Shown here: piece by piece, positions 21,875 through 30,179 of the stretch
Layout of the letters: each line of letters begins with the position of its first letter
Numbering within the stretch: position 1 is the first letter of the stretch
Source of the DNA: Streptomyces iakyrus
Lineage (GTDB): Bacteria; Actinomycetota; Actinomycetes; Streptomycetales; Streptomycetaceae
DNA: 64,000 nucleotides
Direction: 5' to 3'
Assembly: GCF_000717055.1 (NCBI RefSeq)
Contig: NZ_JNXI01000003.1
Location: 558,001 to 622,000, forward strand
Position numbers and translations under genes: made by a program
The notes under the pieces: model-generated
Database searches by the model: none
Seen by the model: only the letters and a program-made list of their open reading frames with translations
What the model was told of the DNA's origin: nothing

Positions 21875-22024
21875 GTGCGGCCCGCTGCCGAGGTCAACGA
21901 CGAGATCCGTGCGCTGTGGCAGCGCACGGGCGGCTCCCTGTCGGCCGAGGATCGCGCGGAGTACGAGCTCCTCGTCGTCGAGTGGGCGGCCGCGATCCGC
22001 GGCGGCGTCGTCACGGCGGCCTGA
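21875..22024 (+). CDS. 49-residue acidic helical protein
   Basis: Reads MRPAAEVNDEIRALWQRTGG, then SLSAEDRAEYELLVVEWAAA from GTG 21875. Its composition is that of a real soluble helical protein rather than antisense noise, and it starts just past the uppP remnant. No ribosome binding site is evident, so the true 5' end may have been altered by the junction. Function unknown. Confidence 0.45.
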   Translation: MRPAAEVNDEIRALWQRTGGSLSAEDRAEYELLVVEWAAAIRGGVVTAA

Positions 22025-22044
22025 TCCACACGACAGGCCCTGGC

Positions 22045-22647
22045 CTAGGCGCGCAGCCGCGCCAGCACCTCGTCGTCGAGGCAGAGGGGCCGCTCCTCGG
22101 GCAACAGCCCGGCGGCCGCGTCCTGTTGTCCCGTCCGCACCAGCCCGCGGATCTCTCTGGCCAGCGGCGTGACGTCCTCGATCCCCACGATCCACTCGTC
22201 CGCGTACCGCGCGGCGGCCTCCCCCGCGAGCCCCAGCTGAAGCGACCGGTGCGGCAGCGGGTTGAGGTGCAGGTCCCGTTCCGGATCCCACTGCACCCGC
22301 GCGGGCGCCTGCCTCAACTGCCGCTTCCAGGAGGCCTGGTCGCCGTGCAGGGCGGGGACGTGATGGGACAGGCACGCGTTGCGCAGCGCCCACAGGAAGC
22401 CCTCACGGTCGATCTCGATCGCCAGGACCGTCTCCTGGCCCTCCTTGGTGCCCCAGCCGCAGCGGTACATCATCCACAGGAACGACGGCTTGATCCAGGT
22501 CATGCGCTCCCGCTTCCAGGACGACGGGAAGCGGCCCATGCGGGCCGCGGGGCCGCCGATCTCGGGGCGGTAGGCCTGGTAGACGGTGATCGTGGACTCG
22601 GTGTGGCGGGCGCGCACCCGGAATCTCGGTTCGTGCAGATCGTTCAC
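22045..22647 (-). CDS. DUF4291 family protein
   Basis: 200 residues from GTG 22647. The family signature is clear: TITVYQAYRPEI at 19-30, WKRERMTWIKPSFLWMMYRC at 44-63 and GWGTKEGQETVLAIEI at 64-79. Length is as usual for DUF4291, a widespread family without an assigned function. There is no good ribosome binding site at this GTG, so the start is uncertain. Divergent from the SnoaL-like gene. Confidence 0.8.
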   Translation of the reverse strand: MNDLHEPRFRVRARHTESTITVYQAYRPEIGGPAARMGRFPSSWKRERMTWIKPSFLWMMYRCGWGTKEGQETVLAIEIDREGFLWALRNACLSHHVPALHGDQASWKRQLRQAPARVQWDPERDLHLNPLPHRSLQLGLAGEAAARYADEWIVGIEDVTPLAREIRGLVRTGQQDAAAGLLPEERPLCLDDEVLARLRA

Positions 22648-22725
22648 GGAGGACAGGCTGGCCTCCCAGGTCCCCCGGCGGCCACCGAATATCGCGCACG
22701 CACGGCTCTTGGCCCCTGCTCCGCC

Positions 22726-23214
22726 ATGCCCAACACTGAGCCGATGACGCAGCGCGTGGAGCTCGCTACCGTGAGGGACCGGCTGGCCGTCGACGGGCTG
22801 ATCACCGACTATGCGGTGGCGGTCGACGACGGTGACTGGGAGGCGTACCGGGGGCTGTTCGCCCCTCGGGGGCGGGCGGACTACCGCTCGGCCGGCGGCA
22901 TCGAGGGAGAGGCCCGGGCGGTCGCCGCGTGGCTCGCGGAGAGCCTGCGGCTGTTCCCGATGCGGCAGCATCTGATCGTCAACCGGCGGGTGCGCTTCGG
23001 GGTCTGGGAGCAGGACACCGGTGACACGGCCGAGGTGCAGGCCGACTACGTCAATCCCATGGCCACCGCGGGGCCCGCTTTGGACTTCGTGTGCGGTGGC
23101 CGGTACGCCTTCGCGGCGCTGCGCACGGACGACGGCTGGCGGCTGAGCGGAGTCGTCGTGCGGGAGAAGTGGCGGCGCCTTCCCGAGCCGCGGACCGCGC
23201 CTGTGGTCAACTGA
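22726..23214 (+). CDS. SnoaL-like / NTF2-fold protein
   Basis: 162 residues from ATG 22726 (a second ATG lies six codons in). VRDRLAVDGLITDYAVAVDD at 16-35, then WEAYRGLFAPRGRADY and HLIVNRRVRF are typical of the alpha+beta-barrel SnoaL_4 group, small enzymes or binding proteins in which a pocket Asp/His acts as acid-base. Substrate unknown. The frame stays open far upstream, but that part is antisense to DUF4291. Confidence 0.75.
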   Translation: MPNTEPMTQRVELATVRDRLAVDGLITDYAVAVDDGDWEAYRGLFAPRGRADYRSAGGIEGEARAVAAWLAESLRLFPMRQHLIVNRRVRFGVWEQDTGDTAEVQADYVNPMATAGPALDFVCGGRYAFAALRTDDGWRLSGVVVREKWRRLPEPRTAPVVN

Positions 23215-23282
23215 CCCGGCGTCCTGTGTCCTAGATCGTCCGCAAGGCGCACACTGGAGGCACCCGCGGGTAGGAGGCGCCT

Positions 23283-24848
23283 ATGAAGACGCTCGGCCAC
23301 TGGCTCGCCTCCCCCTGGCGCCGCTCGGCCGCCGCGGCGGTCGCGGGCGCCCTCCCCGTCCTGGCCTTCCCCGCGCCGTCCCTGTGGTGGTGCGCCTACG
23401 CCGCCCTGGTCCCCTGGCTCCTGCTGCTGCGCACCGCGCCGACCGGCAAGCGGGCCGCGTTCGACGGATGGTGGGGCGGCTTCGGCTTCATGCTGGCCAT
23501 GCACCACTGGCTGCTGCCGAGCCTGCACGTGTTCACGTTCCTCATCGCCGCCCTGCTGGGCGCGCTGTGGGCACCGTGGGGCTGGCTGGTACGCCGTCTC
23601 CTCGGAGGTCTTCCCTCCCTCGGGCGGGTCACGGTCGCGCTGCTGGTCCTGCCGTCGGGCTGGCTGGCCGTCGAGCTGGTCCGCTCCTGGCAGGGGCTCG
23701 GCGGCCCCTGGGGCATGCTCGGCAGCAGTCAGTGGCAGGCCGAGCCCGCGCTGCGTCTCGCCGCAGTGGGCGGGGTGTGGCTGCTCAGCTACCTGCTCGT
23801 GGCCGTCAACGTCGCGGTCACCGTGCTCGTCGCGGTCCCCCGGGCCCGGGTACCCGCCGTGGCCGGTCTCGTCGCCACGGCCGCCGCCACCTCCGCCGCC
23901 TGGGCGTTCTCGCCCCGCCCCGCCGTCGACGGCCAGGTCAGGATCGCCGTCGTGCAGCCGGGCGTCATCGCCGGCCCGGACGGGCGGTTCGCCCGCGAGG
24001 AGCAGCTCACCCGCCGGCTCGCCGGCCAGGACGTCGACCTGGTCGTCTGGGGCGAGAGCAGCGTCGGGTTCGACCTCGACGACCGGCCCGACCTCGCCCG
24101 GCGGCTCGCGGGCCTCTCCCGCGCGACGGGCGCCGGCATCCTGGTCAACGTGGACGCCCGGCGCTCCGACAAGCCCGGCATCTACAAGAGTTCGGTCCTG
24201 ATCGGGCCCGACGGCCTGACCGGCGAGCGCTACGACAAGATGCGGCTCGTGCCGTTCGGCGAGTACATCCCGGCCCGGTCCCTGCTCGGCTGGGCCACCT
24301 CCGTCGGCAAGGCCGCGGGCGAGGACCGCAGGCGCGGCTCGCAGCCGGTCGTGATGAACGTCGGGGACGATCTGCGCGTCGGCCCGCTGGTGTGCTTCGA
24401 GACCGCCTTCCCCGACATGACCCGCCATCTCACCCGGGAGGGTGTCGACGTGCTGATCGGCCAGTCGTCGACATCGACGTTCCAGCACAGCTGGGCGCCC
24501 GGGCAGCACGCGTCGCTCGCCGCGCTGCGGGCCGCCGAGACCGGCCGCCCCATGGTGCACGCGACCCTGACGGGCGTCTCCGCCGTCTACGGCCCGGACG
24601 GGCAGCGCGTCGGATCATGGCTCGGCACGGACGCGTCCGCCGCGCGCGTCTATGACATCCCCCTCGCCCACGGCACCACGCCCTACGTCCGCCACGGCGA
24701 CTGGACGGTCCACGCGGCGATGCTGATCCTCGCACTGTGGGCCGTCGGTGAGGGCGCACGGACCGTGCGGCTCAGGCGGTCCGCTCCTGAACCGCACGTA
24801 CCACCCGCTCGCACAGTTCATGGGTCTCCAGCGCGTCCCGGGAGCTGA
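23283..24848 (+). CDS. lnt: Apolipoprotein N-acyltransferase
   Basis: 521 residues. About six membrane helices (residues 15-205) lead to a periplasm-facing nitrilase domain (218-480) with Glu 239/240, Lys 319 (YDKMRLVPFGEYIP) and Cys 371 (VCFETAF). It adds the third acyl chain to lipoproteins after Lgt and Lsp. GGTAGGAGGC precedes the ATG. Its last 26 codons overlap the 3' end of the convergent oxidoreductase gene. Several lipoproteins in this window are possible substrates. Confidence 0.9.
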   Translation: MKTLGHWLASPWRRSAAAAVAGALPVLAFPAPSLWWCAYAALVPWLLLLRTAPTGKRAAFDGWWGGFGFMLAMHHWLLPSLHVFTFLIAALLGALWAPWGWLVRRLLGGLPSLGRVTVALLVLPSGWLAVELVRSWQGLGGPWGMLGSSQWQAEPALRLAAVGGVWLLSYLLVAVNVAVTVLVAVPRARVPAVAGLVATAAATSAAWAFSPRPAVDGQVRIAVVQPGVIAGPDGRFAREEQLTRRLAGQDVDLVVWGESSVGFDLDDRPDLARRLAGLSRATGAGILVNVDARRSDKPGIYKSSVLIGPDGLTGERYDKMRLVPFGEYIPARSLLGWATSVGKAAGEDRRRGSQPVVMNVGDDLRVGPLVCFETAFPDMTRHLTREGVDVLIGQSSTSTFQHSWAPGQHASLAALRAAETGRPMVHATLTGVSAVYGPDGQRVGSWLGTDASAARVYDIPLAHGTTPYVRHGDWTVHAAMLILALWAVGEGARTVRLRRSAPEPHVPPARTVHGSPARPGS

Positions 24849-25677
24849 GCACCTTGCCCGTCCGGACGGCGTCGAGGAAGGCGAGCACCGCCTGCTCGAT
24901 CCCGCGCTGCCGGGCCACCGGCACCCAGTCCCCGCGCCGCCGGACGGTCGGCTGCCCCTTGTGGTCGACGACCTCGGCGAGGTTGATCACCTGCCGCTTG
25001 GTGTCCTGCCCGGACACTTCCAGGATCTCCTCGGCGGAACCGCTGAGCCGGTTCATCACGCCGAGCGCGGTGAAGCCGTCCCCGGCGAGCTGGAGCACCA
25101 GGTGGTGCAGCAGCCCGTCCTGGACGCGGGCGCGCACGGTCACGTCGTCGATCTCGCCGGGCACCAGGAACCGGAGGGTGTCGACGACGTGGATGAAGTC
25201 GTCGAGGATCATCGCGCGGGGTTCCTCCGGCAGTCCGATGCGGTTCTTCTGCATCAAAATCAGCTCGCGCGGATGGTCCGAGCACTGCGTGTAGCCGGGG
25301 GCGTGGCGCCGGTTGAAGCCGACGGCGAGACTCACGCCCCGCTCCTCGGCGAGCGCTACCAGCCGCGCGGAGTCGTCGATCTCGTAGGCGAGCGGCTTGT
25401 CCACGTACGTCGGTACGCCCGCCTCCAGCAGCCGCGTCACGATCTCCGGGTGCACGAGCGTGGGCGCGTGCACGAACGCCGCGTCGAGGTCCGCCGCGAT
25501 CAGGGAGTCGAGGGTGGTGTGCCGCCGCTCCGGCGGGACGTGCAGGCCCTCGGCGACCCGGTCCAGGGTGGCGGGCGTACGGGTCTGCAGGTGCAGTTCC
25601 ACCCCGGGCCGGCAGGCGAGGACCGGGAGGTAGGCCTTCTGCGCGATGTCGCCGAGTCCGATGCAGCCGACCTTCAC
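24772..25677 (-). CDS. Gfo/Idh/MocA-family oxidoreductase
   Basis: 301 residues. The NAD(P)-binding start VGCIGLGDIAQKAYLPVL is at 3-20 and the DKPLA (EKP-type) motif at about 93-97. The C-terminal substrate domain has ILDDFIHVVDTLRFL, the usual place of the catalytic His region. Such enzymes oxidise or reduce sugars and related polyols; the substrate is not inferable. Convergent with lnt and overlapping it by 77 bases. Confidence 0.85.
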   Translation of the reverse strand: MKVGCIGLGDIAQKAYLPVLACRPGVELHLQTRTPATLDRVAEGLHVPPERRHTTLDSLIAADLDAAFVHAPTLVHPEIVTRLLEAGVPTYVDKPLAYEIDDSARLVALAEERGVSLAVGFNRRHAPGYTQCSDHPRELILMQKNRIGLPEEPRAMILDDFIHVVDTLRFLVPGEIDDVTVRARVQDGLLHHLVLQLAGDGFTALGVMNRLSGSAEEILEVSGQDTKRQVINLAEVVDHKGQPTVRRRGDWVPVARQRGIEQAVLAFLDAVRTGKVLSSRDALETHELCERVVRAVQERTA

Positions 25678-25690
25678 GGGGTGATCTCCT

Positions 25691-26875
25691 CTAACGGTTG
25701 CCTGCCGGGGTCTGCTCGGAGCATACGGCGTCCGCCGGCGGGGGCCGCCAGTCGGCGATGCCGTCGAACCCGCGCAGGACGAGGGCGGGCCCGGCCTTCG
25801 AGAGGGTGGCCAGGGCGGTGTCGCGCACGGCGATCGCTGCGCGGTTCGTCATGAGGTTGAGGCGGGCGACCCGCACGGCCCGGCGTGCGACGGCGGTCGT
25901 GCGGGGCAGCCGGGCGGCGGTGTAGGCGGGCAGGTCGTCGCGGTGGTGCGCGAGGACGATCGCGTCCTCGATGGCCTGGTTGCCGCCCTGGCCGAGGGTC
26001 GGGGGCATGGCGTGTGCGGCGTCGCCGAGCAGGGCGACCCGGCCGTGGTGGTAGGCGGGCAGGGGTTCGGCGATGTGGTGGACGTCGTGGCGCAGGACGT
26101 CCACGGGCCGGGCGGCGGCGAGCACGGCGGGGATCGGGTCGTGCCAGTCACCGAAGCGGCTCAGCAGCTCGGCCCTCTCGTCGGGCGCGTGGCCGCCGGC
26201 GGGCGTGACGGCGGCGGCGTAGGCGTAGACGCGGCCGTCCTTGAGCGGGTGTGTGCCCCAGATGCGGCCCCTGCCCCAGGTCTCGTGCGAGGCGAATTCG
26301 GCGCCGGGCACGGGGATCACGAGCCGCCACGCGGTGAAGCCGGAGTACACGGCCCCGGGGTGGGCGGGGAAGAGCGCGTGGCGTACGGCGGAGCGGATGC
26401 CGTCCGCCCCCACGACCAGGTCGGCCTCCAACTCCTTGCCGCCCGCGTCGACCCGGGCGGGCCGGCCGGGGCCGCCGGGGTCGGTGAGGGTCGCGGCGGT
26501 GTCCGTGCGGATGGCGCCCGGCGGGAGCCGGGATGCCAGGCCGGCGATGAGGGTGGCGCGGTGCAGCAGCACGAGCGGGCCGCCGTAGCGCTCGGCGGCG
26601 GCGTCGGCGGAGGACCGCGAGAGCCACCTGCCGGAGGGGGCCCGCAGCCCGCCGTCCCCGGACCAGGCGGCCAGGTCGCGGATCTCGTCGCCCAGTCCGA
26701 TGGCGTCCAGCGCGCGCAGGGAGTTCGGCGCGAGGGAGATCGCCGCGCCGACCGGCTCCAGCGAGGGGGCCCGCTCCAGCACCGTGACCCGCAGGCCGCG
26801 CTGGTGCAGGGCGACCGCCGCCGTCAGGCCTCCTATACCGCCACCGATCACGACGGCATGCCCGGGTTGTGTCAT
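25691..26875 (-). CDS. FAD-dependent monooxygenase
   Basis: 394 residues. VVIGGGIGGLTAAVALHQRG at 8-27 is the FAD Rossmann motif, VVGADGIRSAVRHAL the DG motif near 155-169, and VALLGDAAHAMPPTLGQGGN the GD motif near 275-294. This is a group A aromatic hydroxylase, salicylate- or 3-hydroxybenzoate-hydroxylase-like. GAGGAGGGG precedes the ATG. Divergent from a TetR gene with twin operators, so it is probably induced by its aromatic substrate. Confidence 0.88.
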   Translation of the reverse strand: MTQPGHAVVIGGGIGGLTAAVALHQRGLRVTVLERAPSLEPVGAAISLAPNSLRALDAIGLGDEIRDLAAWSGDGGLRAPSGRWLSRSSADAAAERYGGPLVLLHRATLIAGLASRLPPGAIRTDTAATLTDPGGPGRPARVDAGGKELEADLVVGADGIRSAVRHALFPAHPGAVYSGFTAWRLVIPVPGAEFASHETWGRGRIWGTHPLKDGRVYAYAAAVTPAGGHAPDERAELLSRFGDWHDPIPAVLAAARPVDVLRHDVHHIAEPLPAYHHGRVALLGDAAHAMPPTLGQGGNQAIEDAIVLAHHRDDLPAYTAARLPRTTAVARRAVRVARLNLMTNRAAIAVRDTALATLSKAGPALVLRGFDGIADWRPPPADAVCSEQTPAGNR

Positions 26876-26893
26876 GACCCCTCCTCGAATGTG

Positions 26894-26936
26894 ACTACAC
26901 CTGTAGTGACGCCACCGACGTTACTACAGGTGTAGT
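26894..26936. promoter_or_regulatory. Twin TetR operators between monooxygenase and regulator
   Basis: ACTACACCTGTAGT at 26894-26907 and its exact reverse complement at 26923-26936, centres 29 bases apart. The match extends to GACTACACCTGTAGTRACG on each side. They cover the promoters of both divergent genes, the expected place for the TetR protein encoded at 26957. Confidence 0.8.
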
Positions 26937-26944
26937 CGGACGGG

Positions 26945-26950
26945 TAGCGT
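26945..26950 (+). promoter_or_regulatory. -10 box of leaderless TetR gene
   Basis: TAGCGT ends seven bases before the ATG at 26957, giving a leaderless transcript. Its -35 region falls inside the second operator at 26923-26936, so the regulator should repress itself. Confidence 0.5.
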
Positions 26951-26956
26951 GGCCCC

Positions 26957-27547
26957 ATGTCCGAACGCACCGCCGGCCCTTCCCGCTCCGACCTGGTCGC
27001 CGACGCCGCCCTCGCGCTGCTCGCCGAGCGCGGCATGCGCGGCCTCACGCACCGCGCGGTCGACGAGGCGGCCGGGCTCCCCCAGGGCTCGACGTCGAAC
27101 CTGGCGCGCACCCGGCAGGCCCTGCTGGAGCTGGCGGTGCGGCGCCTGGCCGACCGCGAGGCCCGGGTCCTGGGCCTGCACGAGATGCCGGACCCCGGGG
27201 CCGGGCCGGGCCCTCTGGCGGACGCACTGGCCCTGGCGACCCACCGGGCCCTGACGGGCCACCGCGCCCTCACGCTCGCCCGCTACGAACTGGCCCTGGA
27301 GGCGACGCGCCGCCCCGAGCTGCGGGCCTTCTTCGACGCCACCGGCGCCCGCTTCCGTGACCAGCTCGCCGCCCTGGTCAGCGGCTTGGGCTCGACCGAC
27401 CCGGCCCGGCACACCCTGTCGCTGATCGCGTGGGGGGACGGGTTGATGTTCAGCTGCGTGGCGGGGTCGTTCGGCGCCGAGGTGCCGAGTCTGGAGGAGG
27501 TGCGGGCCGGGCTACGGGAACTGCTGGAGGGCATGCTCGGGGGCTGA
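26957..27547 (+). CDS. TetR-family repressor
   Basis: 196 residues. The TetR HTH is at 10-55 (LVADAALALLAERGMRGLTH, then RAVDEAAGLPQGSTSNLART). The rest is a helical ligand-binding and dimer domain. Divergent from the flavin monooxygenase with two palindromic operators between them, so it very likely represses both genes and responds to the monooxygenase substrate. Confidence 0.88.
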   Translation: MSERTAGPSRSDLVADAALALLAERGMRGLTHRAVDEAAGLPQGSTSNLARTRQALLELAVRRLADREARVLGLHEMPDPGAGPGPLADALALATHRALTGHRALTLARYELALEATRRPELRAFFDATGARFRDQLAALVSGLGSTDPARHTLSLIAWGDGLMFSCVAGSFGAEVPSLEEVRAGLRELLEGMLGG

Positions 27548-27590
27548 AAATCTTGTGGTGCGGCGGGGGCGGCTCGGAAAGGATGCGTGC

Positions 27591-28103
27591 ATGACGAACG
27601 AACGCCGAGAGCCCGCCACCACCGCCGACGAGCGCACGATGCTGGAGGGCTGGCTGGAGTATCACCGCCAGACCCTCGCCTGGAAGTGCGAGGGCCTGAC
27701 CGACGCCCAGCTCCGCACCGCCGCGGTGGGGCCGTCCGAGCTGAGCCTGATGGGGCTGGTGCGGCACATGGCGGAGGTGGAGCGGGGCTGGTTCCGCAAG
27801 GTGCTCGCGGCCGAGGACGCCGGCCCGATCTACTACACCGAGGAGGACCCGGACGGCGAGTTCCATCTCTCCGAGTCCGACACGTACGAGGAGGCGTACG
27901 CCACCTGGCAGTCCGAGATCGAGACCGCCCGGCGCAACGCGGCCCGCTTCGGCCTCGACGACATCTCCGAAGGCAAACACCGCCGCACCGGCGAGCGCTT
28001 CAACCTGCGCTGGATCTACACCCACATGATCGAGGAGTACGCGCGGCACAACGGCCACGCCGACCTGATCCGCGAGCGCGTGGACGGCGCGACCGGCGAC
28101 TGA
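27591..28103 (+). CDS. DinB/DUF664-family protein
   Basis: 170 residues from ATG 27591 with AAAGGA upstream. A four-helix DinB-like bundle with conserved His: LMGLVRHMAEVERGWFRKVL at about 48-67 and LRWIYTHMIEEYARHNGHAD at about 139-158. Three His residues would bind a divalent metal, as in thiol-S-transferases of this superfamily. Substrate unknown; members in Streptomyces use mycothiol or remain unassigned. Confidence 0.82.
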   Translation: MTNERREPATTADERTMLEGWLEYHRQTLAWKCEGLTDAQLRTAAVGPSELSLMGLVRHMAEVERGWFRKVLAAEDAGPIYYTEEDPDGEFHLSESDTYEEAYATWQSEIETARRNAARFGLDDISEGKHRRTGERFNLRWIYTHMIEEYARHNGHADLIRERVDGATGD

Positions 28104-28216
28104 CGTCACCCCCGTCGCACCGGCGCCCTCCGTACGGGGCGCGAGATCACCCGTGCGGGGCATCCTGCGCCGGATCCGCGACCCCAGCGAGGGCCGCACG
28201 CACCAGAGTTGCGCGG

Positions 28217-28747
28217 GTGCATCGAACGACGACCACAGCGACGCTCCTGCTGACCGTGGCGGTCTCGGCCCTCTCCGGCTGTACGACGACGGTCCCGCAT
28301 CCCTCCGCACCGGGGCCCGCTCCGGCACCGTCCCGGCCGTCGGCGCCGGAGCGGGAGGAGGAGGAGGCGGCGGAGACCCAGATCGTGCAGGCGCCGGCCC
28401 GCGAGGCCCTTCAGCTCATCGAAGAGGCGTCCCGCCGCCCGGAGCCGGCCGCGCCGACGACCCGCCCGGCCGCGCCTCCGGCGGCCGCACCGGAGCCGGG
28501 GACACCGCGGCCCGGCCACCGCGCCACCCGCCCCCGCCCCGCCCACCCGGAACACCCCGATCCCACCCGGCGCGGCCCCCAGCGGTCATACGCCGGCCTC
28601 CCCGACGTTTCGGAGTCGGTACGCCAGGACGTCGAGAGGAGCGTCCCCAAGAACAACGCGGACGTGTGCGCCCTGGGCAGGCGCTACGGGGGGTGGCGGG
28701 CGGACAGCCCGGAGGCGACGATCTGCCGCGACACGTACGGGCGTTGA
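28217..28747 (+). CDS. Secreted Pro-rich lipoprotein
   Basis: 176 residues from GTG 28217. Signal peptide with lipobox ALSGC at about 18-22, then an acidic stretch, then a long Pro/Ala/Arg-rich linker (about 75-125), then a compact C-terminal part with two cysteines (NADVCALGRRYGGWRADSPE, then ATICRDTYGR) that may form a disulfide. Streptomyces genomes carry many such short cell-surface lipoproteins of unknown role. Confidence 0.65.
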   Translation: MHRTTTTATLLLTVAVSALSGCTTTVPHPSAPGPAPAPSRPSAPEREEEEAAETQIVQAPAREALQLIEEASRRPEPAAPTTRPAAPPAAAPEPGTPRPGHRATRPRPAHPEHPDPTRRGPQRSYAGLPDVSESVRQDVERSVPKNNADVCALGRRYGGWRADSPEATICRDTYGR

Positions 28748-28781
28748 AGGCACAGCACCGCGGAGCGTCGACGCGGGCGTC

Positions 28782-29282
28782 TCAAGGCCGCTGCCGTGGC
28801 GGCGTCCAGGACCCCGTGCCGCCCTCCCCGAGCCGGGACTCCAGTCGGGCGATGGCCGCCCACACGCCGTCGCCGTAGCTGTCGTCGGTGAGGGCGGCGG
28901 CGGCTTCCCGGGCCCATCGCAGGTGGGTGCGGGCGGCGTCGCGGCGGCCGAGGCCGAGGTAGTCGTCAGCCAGGTTCAGATGCAGGGCGGGGTAGATCGC
29001 GATCACCGCGGCCACCGCGACGGACTCCTCCCTGGCCTCCTCGGCCGCCGTCAGGGCACGCAGGTCCCAGGCCAGTTCGTCCGCCGGGTCGTCCTGGGTG
29101 TCGGCCAGGTAGTGGGCGAGGGTGCAGCGGTGGAGCGGGTCGCCGTGTTCGCCGATCTCCGCCCACAGGCCGAGGTAGCGGTGCCGGGCCTCCTCCCGGT
29201 CCCCGGCGTGGTGCAGCATGACGACCTGCCCGATCCGCGTCAGCACGGCATCGGGCGCCGCCTGCTCCTGTCGCTCCGCCAC
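28782..29282 (-). CDS. Tetratricopeptide-like protein
   Basis: 166 residues from GTG 29282 with GGAGGG five bases upstream. Helical pairs (VLTRIGQVVMLHHAGDREEA, LYLADTQ-type LAHYLADTQDDPADELAWDL, LNLADDYLGLGRRDAARTHL) have the spacing of TPR repeats. Probably a cytoplasmic scaffold. A TAGCGT box about 30 bases upstream may be its -10. The frame runs on upstream into Ung antisense. Confidence 0.7.
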   Translation of the reverse strand: MAERQEQAAPDAVLTRIGQVVMLHHAGDREEARHRYLGLWAEIGEHGDPLHRCTLAHYLADTQDDPADELAWDLRALTAAEEAREESVAVAAVIAIYPALHLNLADDYLGLGRRDAARTHLRWAREAAAALTDDSYGDGVWAAIARLESRLGEGGTGSWTPPRQRP

Positions 29283-29404
29283 GACGCCCTCCGCGCACTC
29301 GCCGGCTGTTCCCGCCGACGCTAACCGCAGGCGGGGGCGATCCGGCTCAGGCGGCTCCGGACACCGCCGGGCCGGGCACGGCACGGCGGTACGGCCGGGG
29401 CACG

Positions 29405-30088
29405 TCAGCCCAGGTTCGGGATCGTCCAGTCGATCGGCGTGTGCCCCTGGGCCGCCACGGCCTCGTTGATCTGCGTGAAGGGCCGCGAGCCGAAGAACTT
29501 TTTCGCGGACAGGGGCGAGGGGTGCGCTCCCTTGATCACGGCATGCCGGGACTCGTCGATCAGCGGGAGCTTCTTCTGCGCGTAGTTCCCCCACAGCACG
29601 AAGACCGCCGGGTCGGGGCGCTCGGCCACGGCCCGGATCACGGCGTCCGTGAACTTCTCCCAGCCCCGGCCCTTGTGCGAGTTGGCCTCGCCGCCACGGA
29701 CCGTGAGCACCGCGTTGAGCAGCAGCACGCCCTGCTCGGCCCACGGCATGAGATAGCCGTTGTCCGGGATCGGCGTGCCCAGCTCCTCGTGCATCTCCTT
29801 GTAGATGTTGCGCAGGGACGGCGGGATCCGCACGCCCGGCCGGACCGAGAAACACAGCCCGTGCCCCTGCCCCTCGCCGTGGTACGGGTCCTGACCGAGG
29901 ATCAGGACCTTGACCCCCTCGTACGGCGTGGCGTCCAGCGCCGCGAAGACCTCCTCGCGCGGCGGATGGACGGGACCCTTCGCCCGCTCCTCCTCGACGA
30001 ACTCCGTCAGCTCCTTGAACCAGGGCTGCTGCAGCTCGTCACCCAGAACCCCGCGCCAGGACTCGGGCAGCATGGCGATGTCGGTCAC
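29405..30088 (-). CDS. ung: Uracil-DNA glycosylase
   Basis: 227 residues from GTG 30088, with GAGG upstream; E. coli Ung has 229. GQDPYHGEGQ with the catalytic Asp at 65-74, CFSV at 79-82, LLLNAVLTVR at 122-131 and HPSPLS at 189-194 are all family motifs. It removes uracil from DNA to start base-excision repair. A start nine codons upstream is possible. Confidence 0.95.
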   Translation of the reverse strand: MTDIAMLPESWRGVLGDELQQPWFKELTEFVEEERAKGPVHPPREEVFAALDATPYEGVKVLILGQDPYHGEGQGHGLCFSVRPGVRIPPSLRNIYKEMHEELGTPIPDNGYLMPWAEQGVLLLNAVLTVRGGEANSHKGRGWEKFTDAVIRAVAERPDPAVFVLWGNYAQKKLPLIDESRHAVIKGAHPSPLSAKKFFGSRPFTQINEAVAAQGHTPIDWTIPNLG

Positions 30089-30179
30089 GTCAACGTCCTC
30101 ACGATGTGCGGTCACTTCAGGCCACAGAACCTACAGGCGACCACTGACACCGTGCCCGGGAGAGCCCGAGGCCGACGCG

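Noticed and set aside
21764..22044. tRNA gene as the attachment site
   Set aside because: No cloverleaf or CCA-type end is visible; the junction carries a uppP coding remnant instead.
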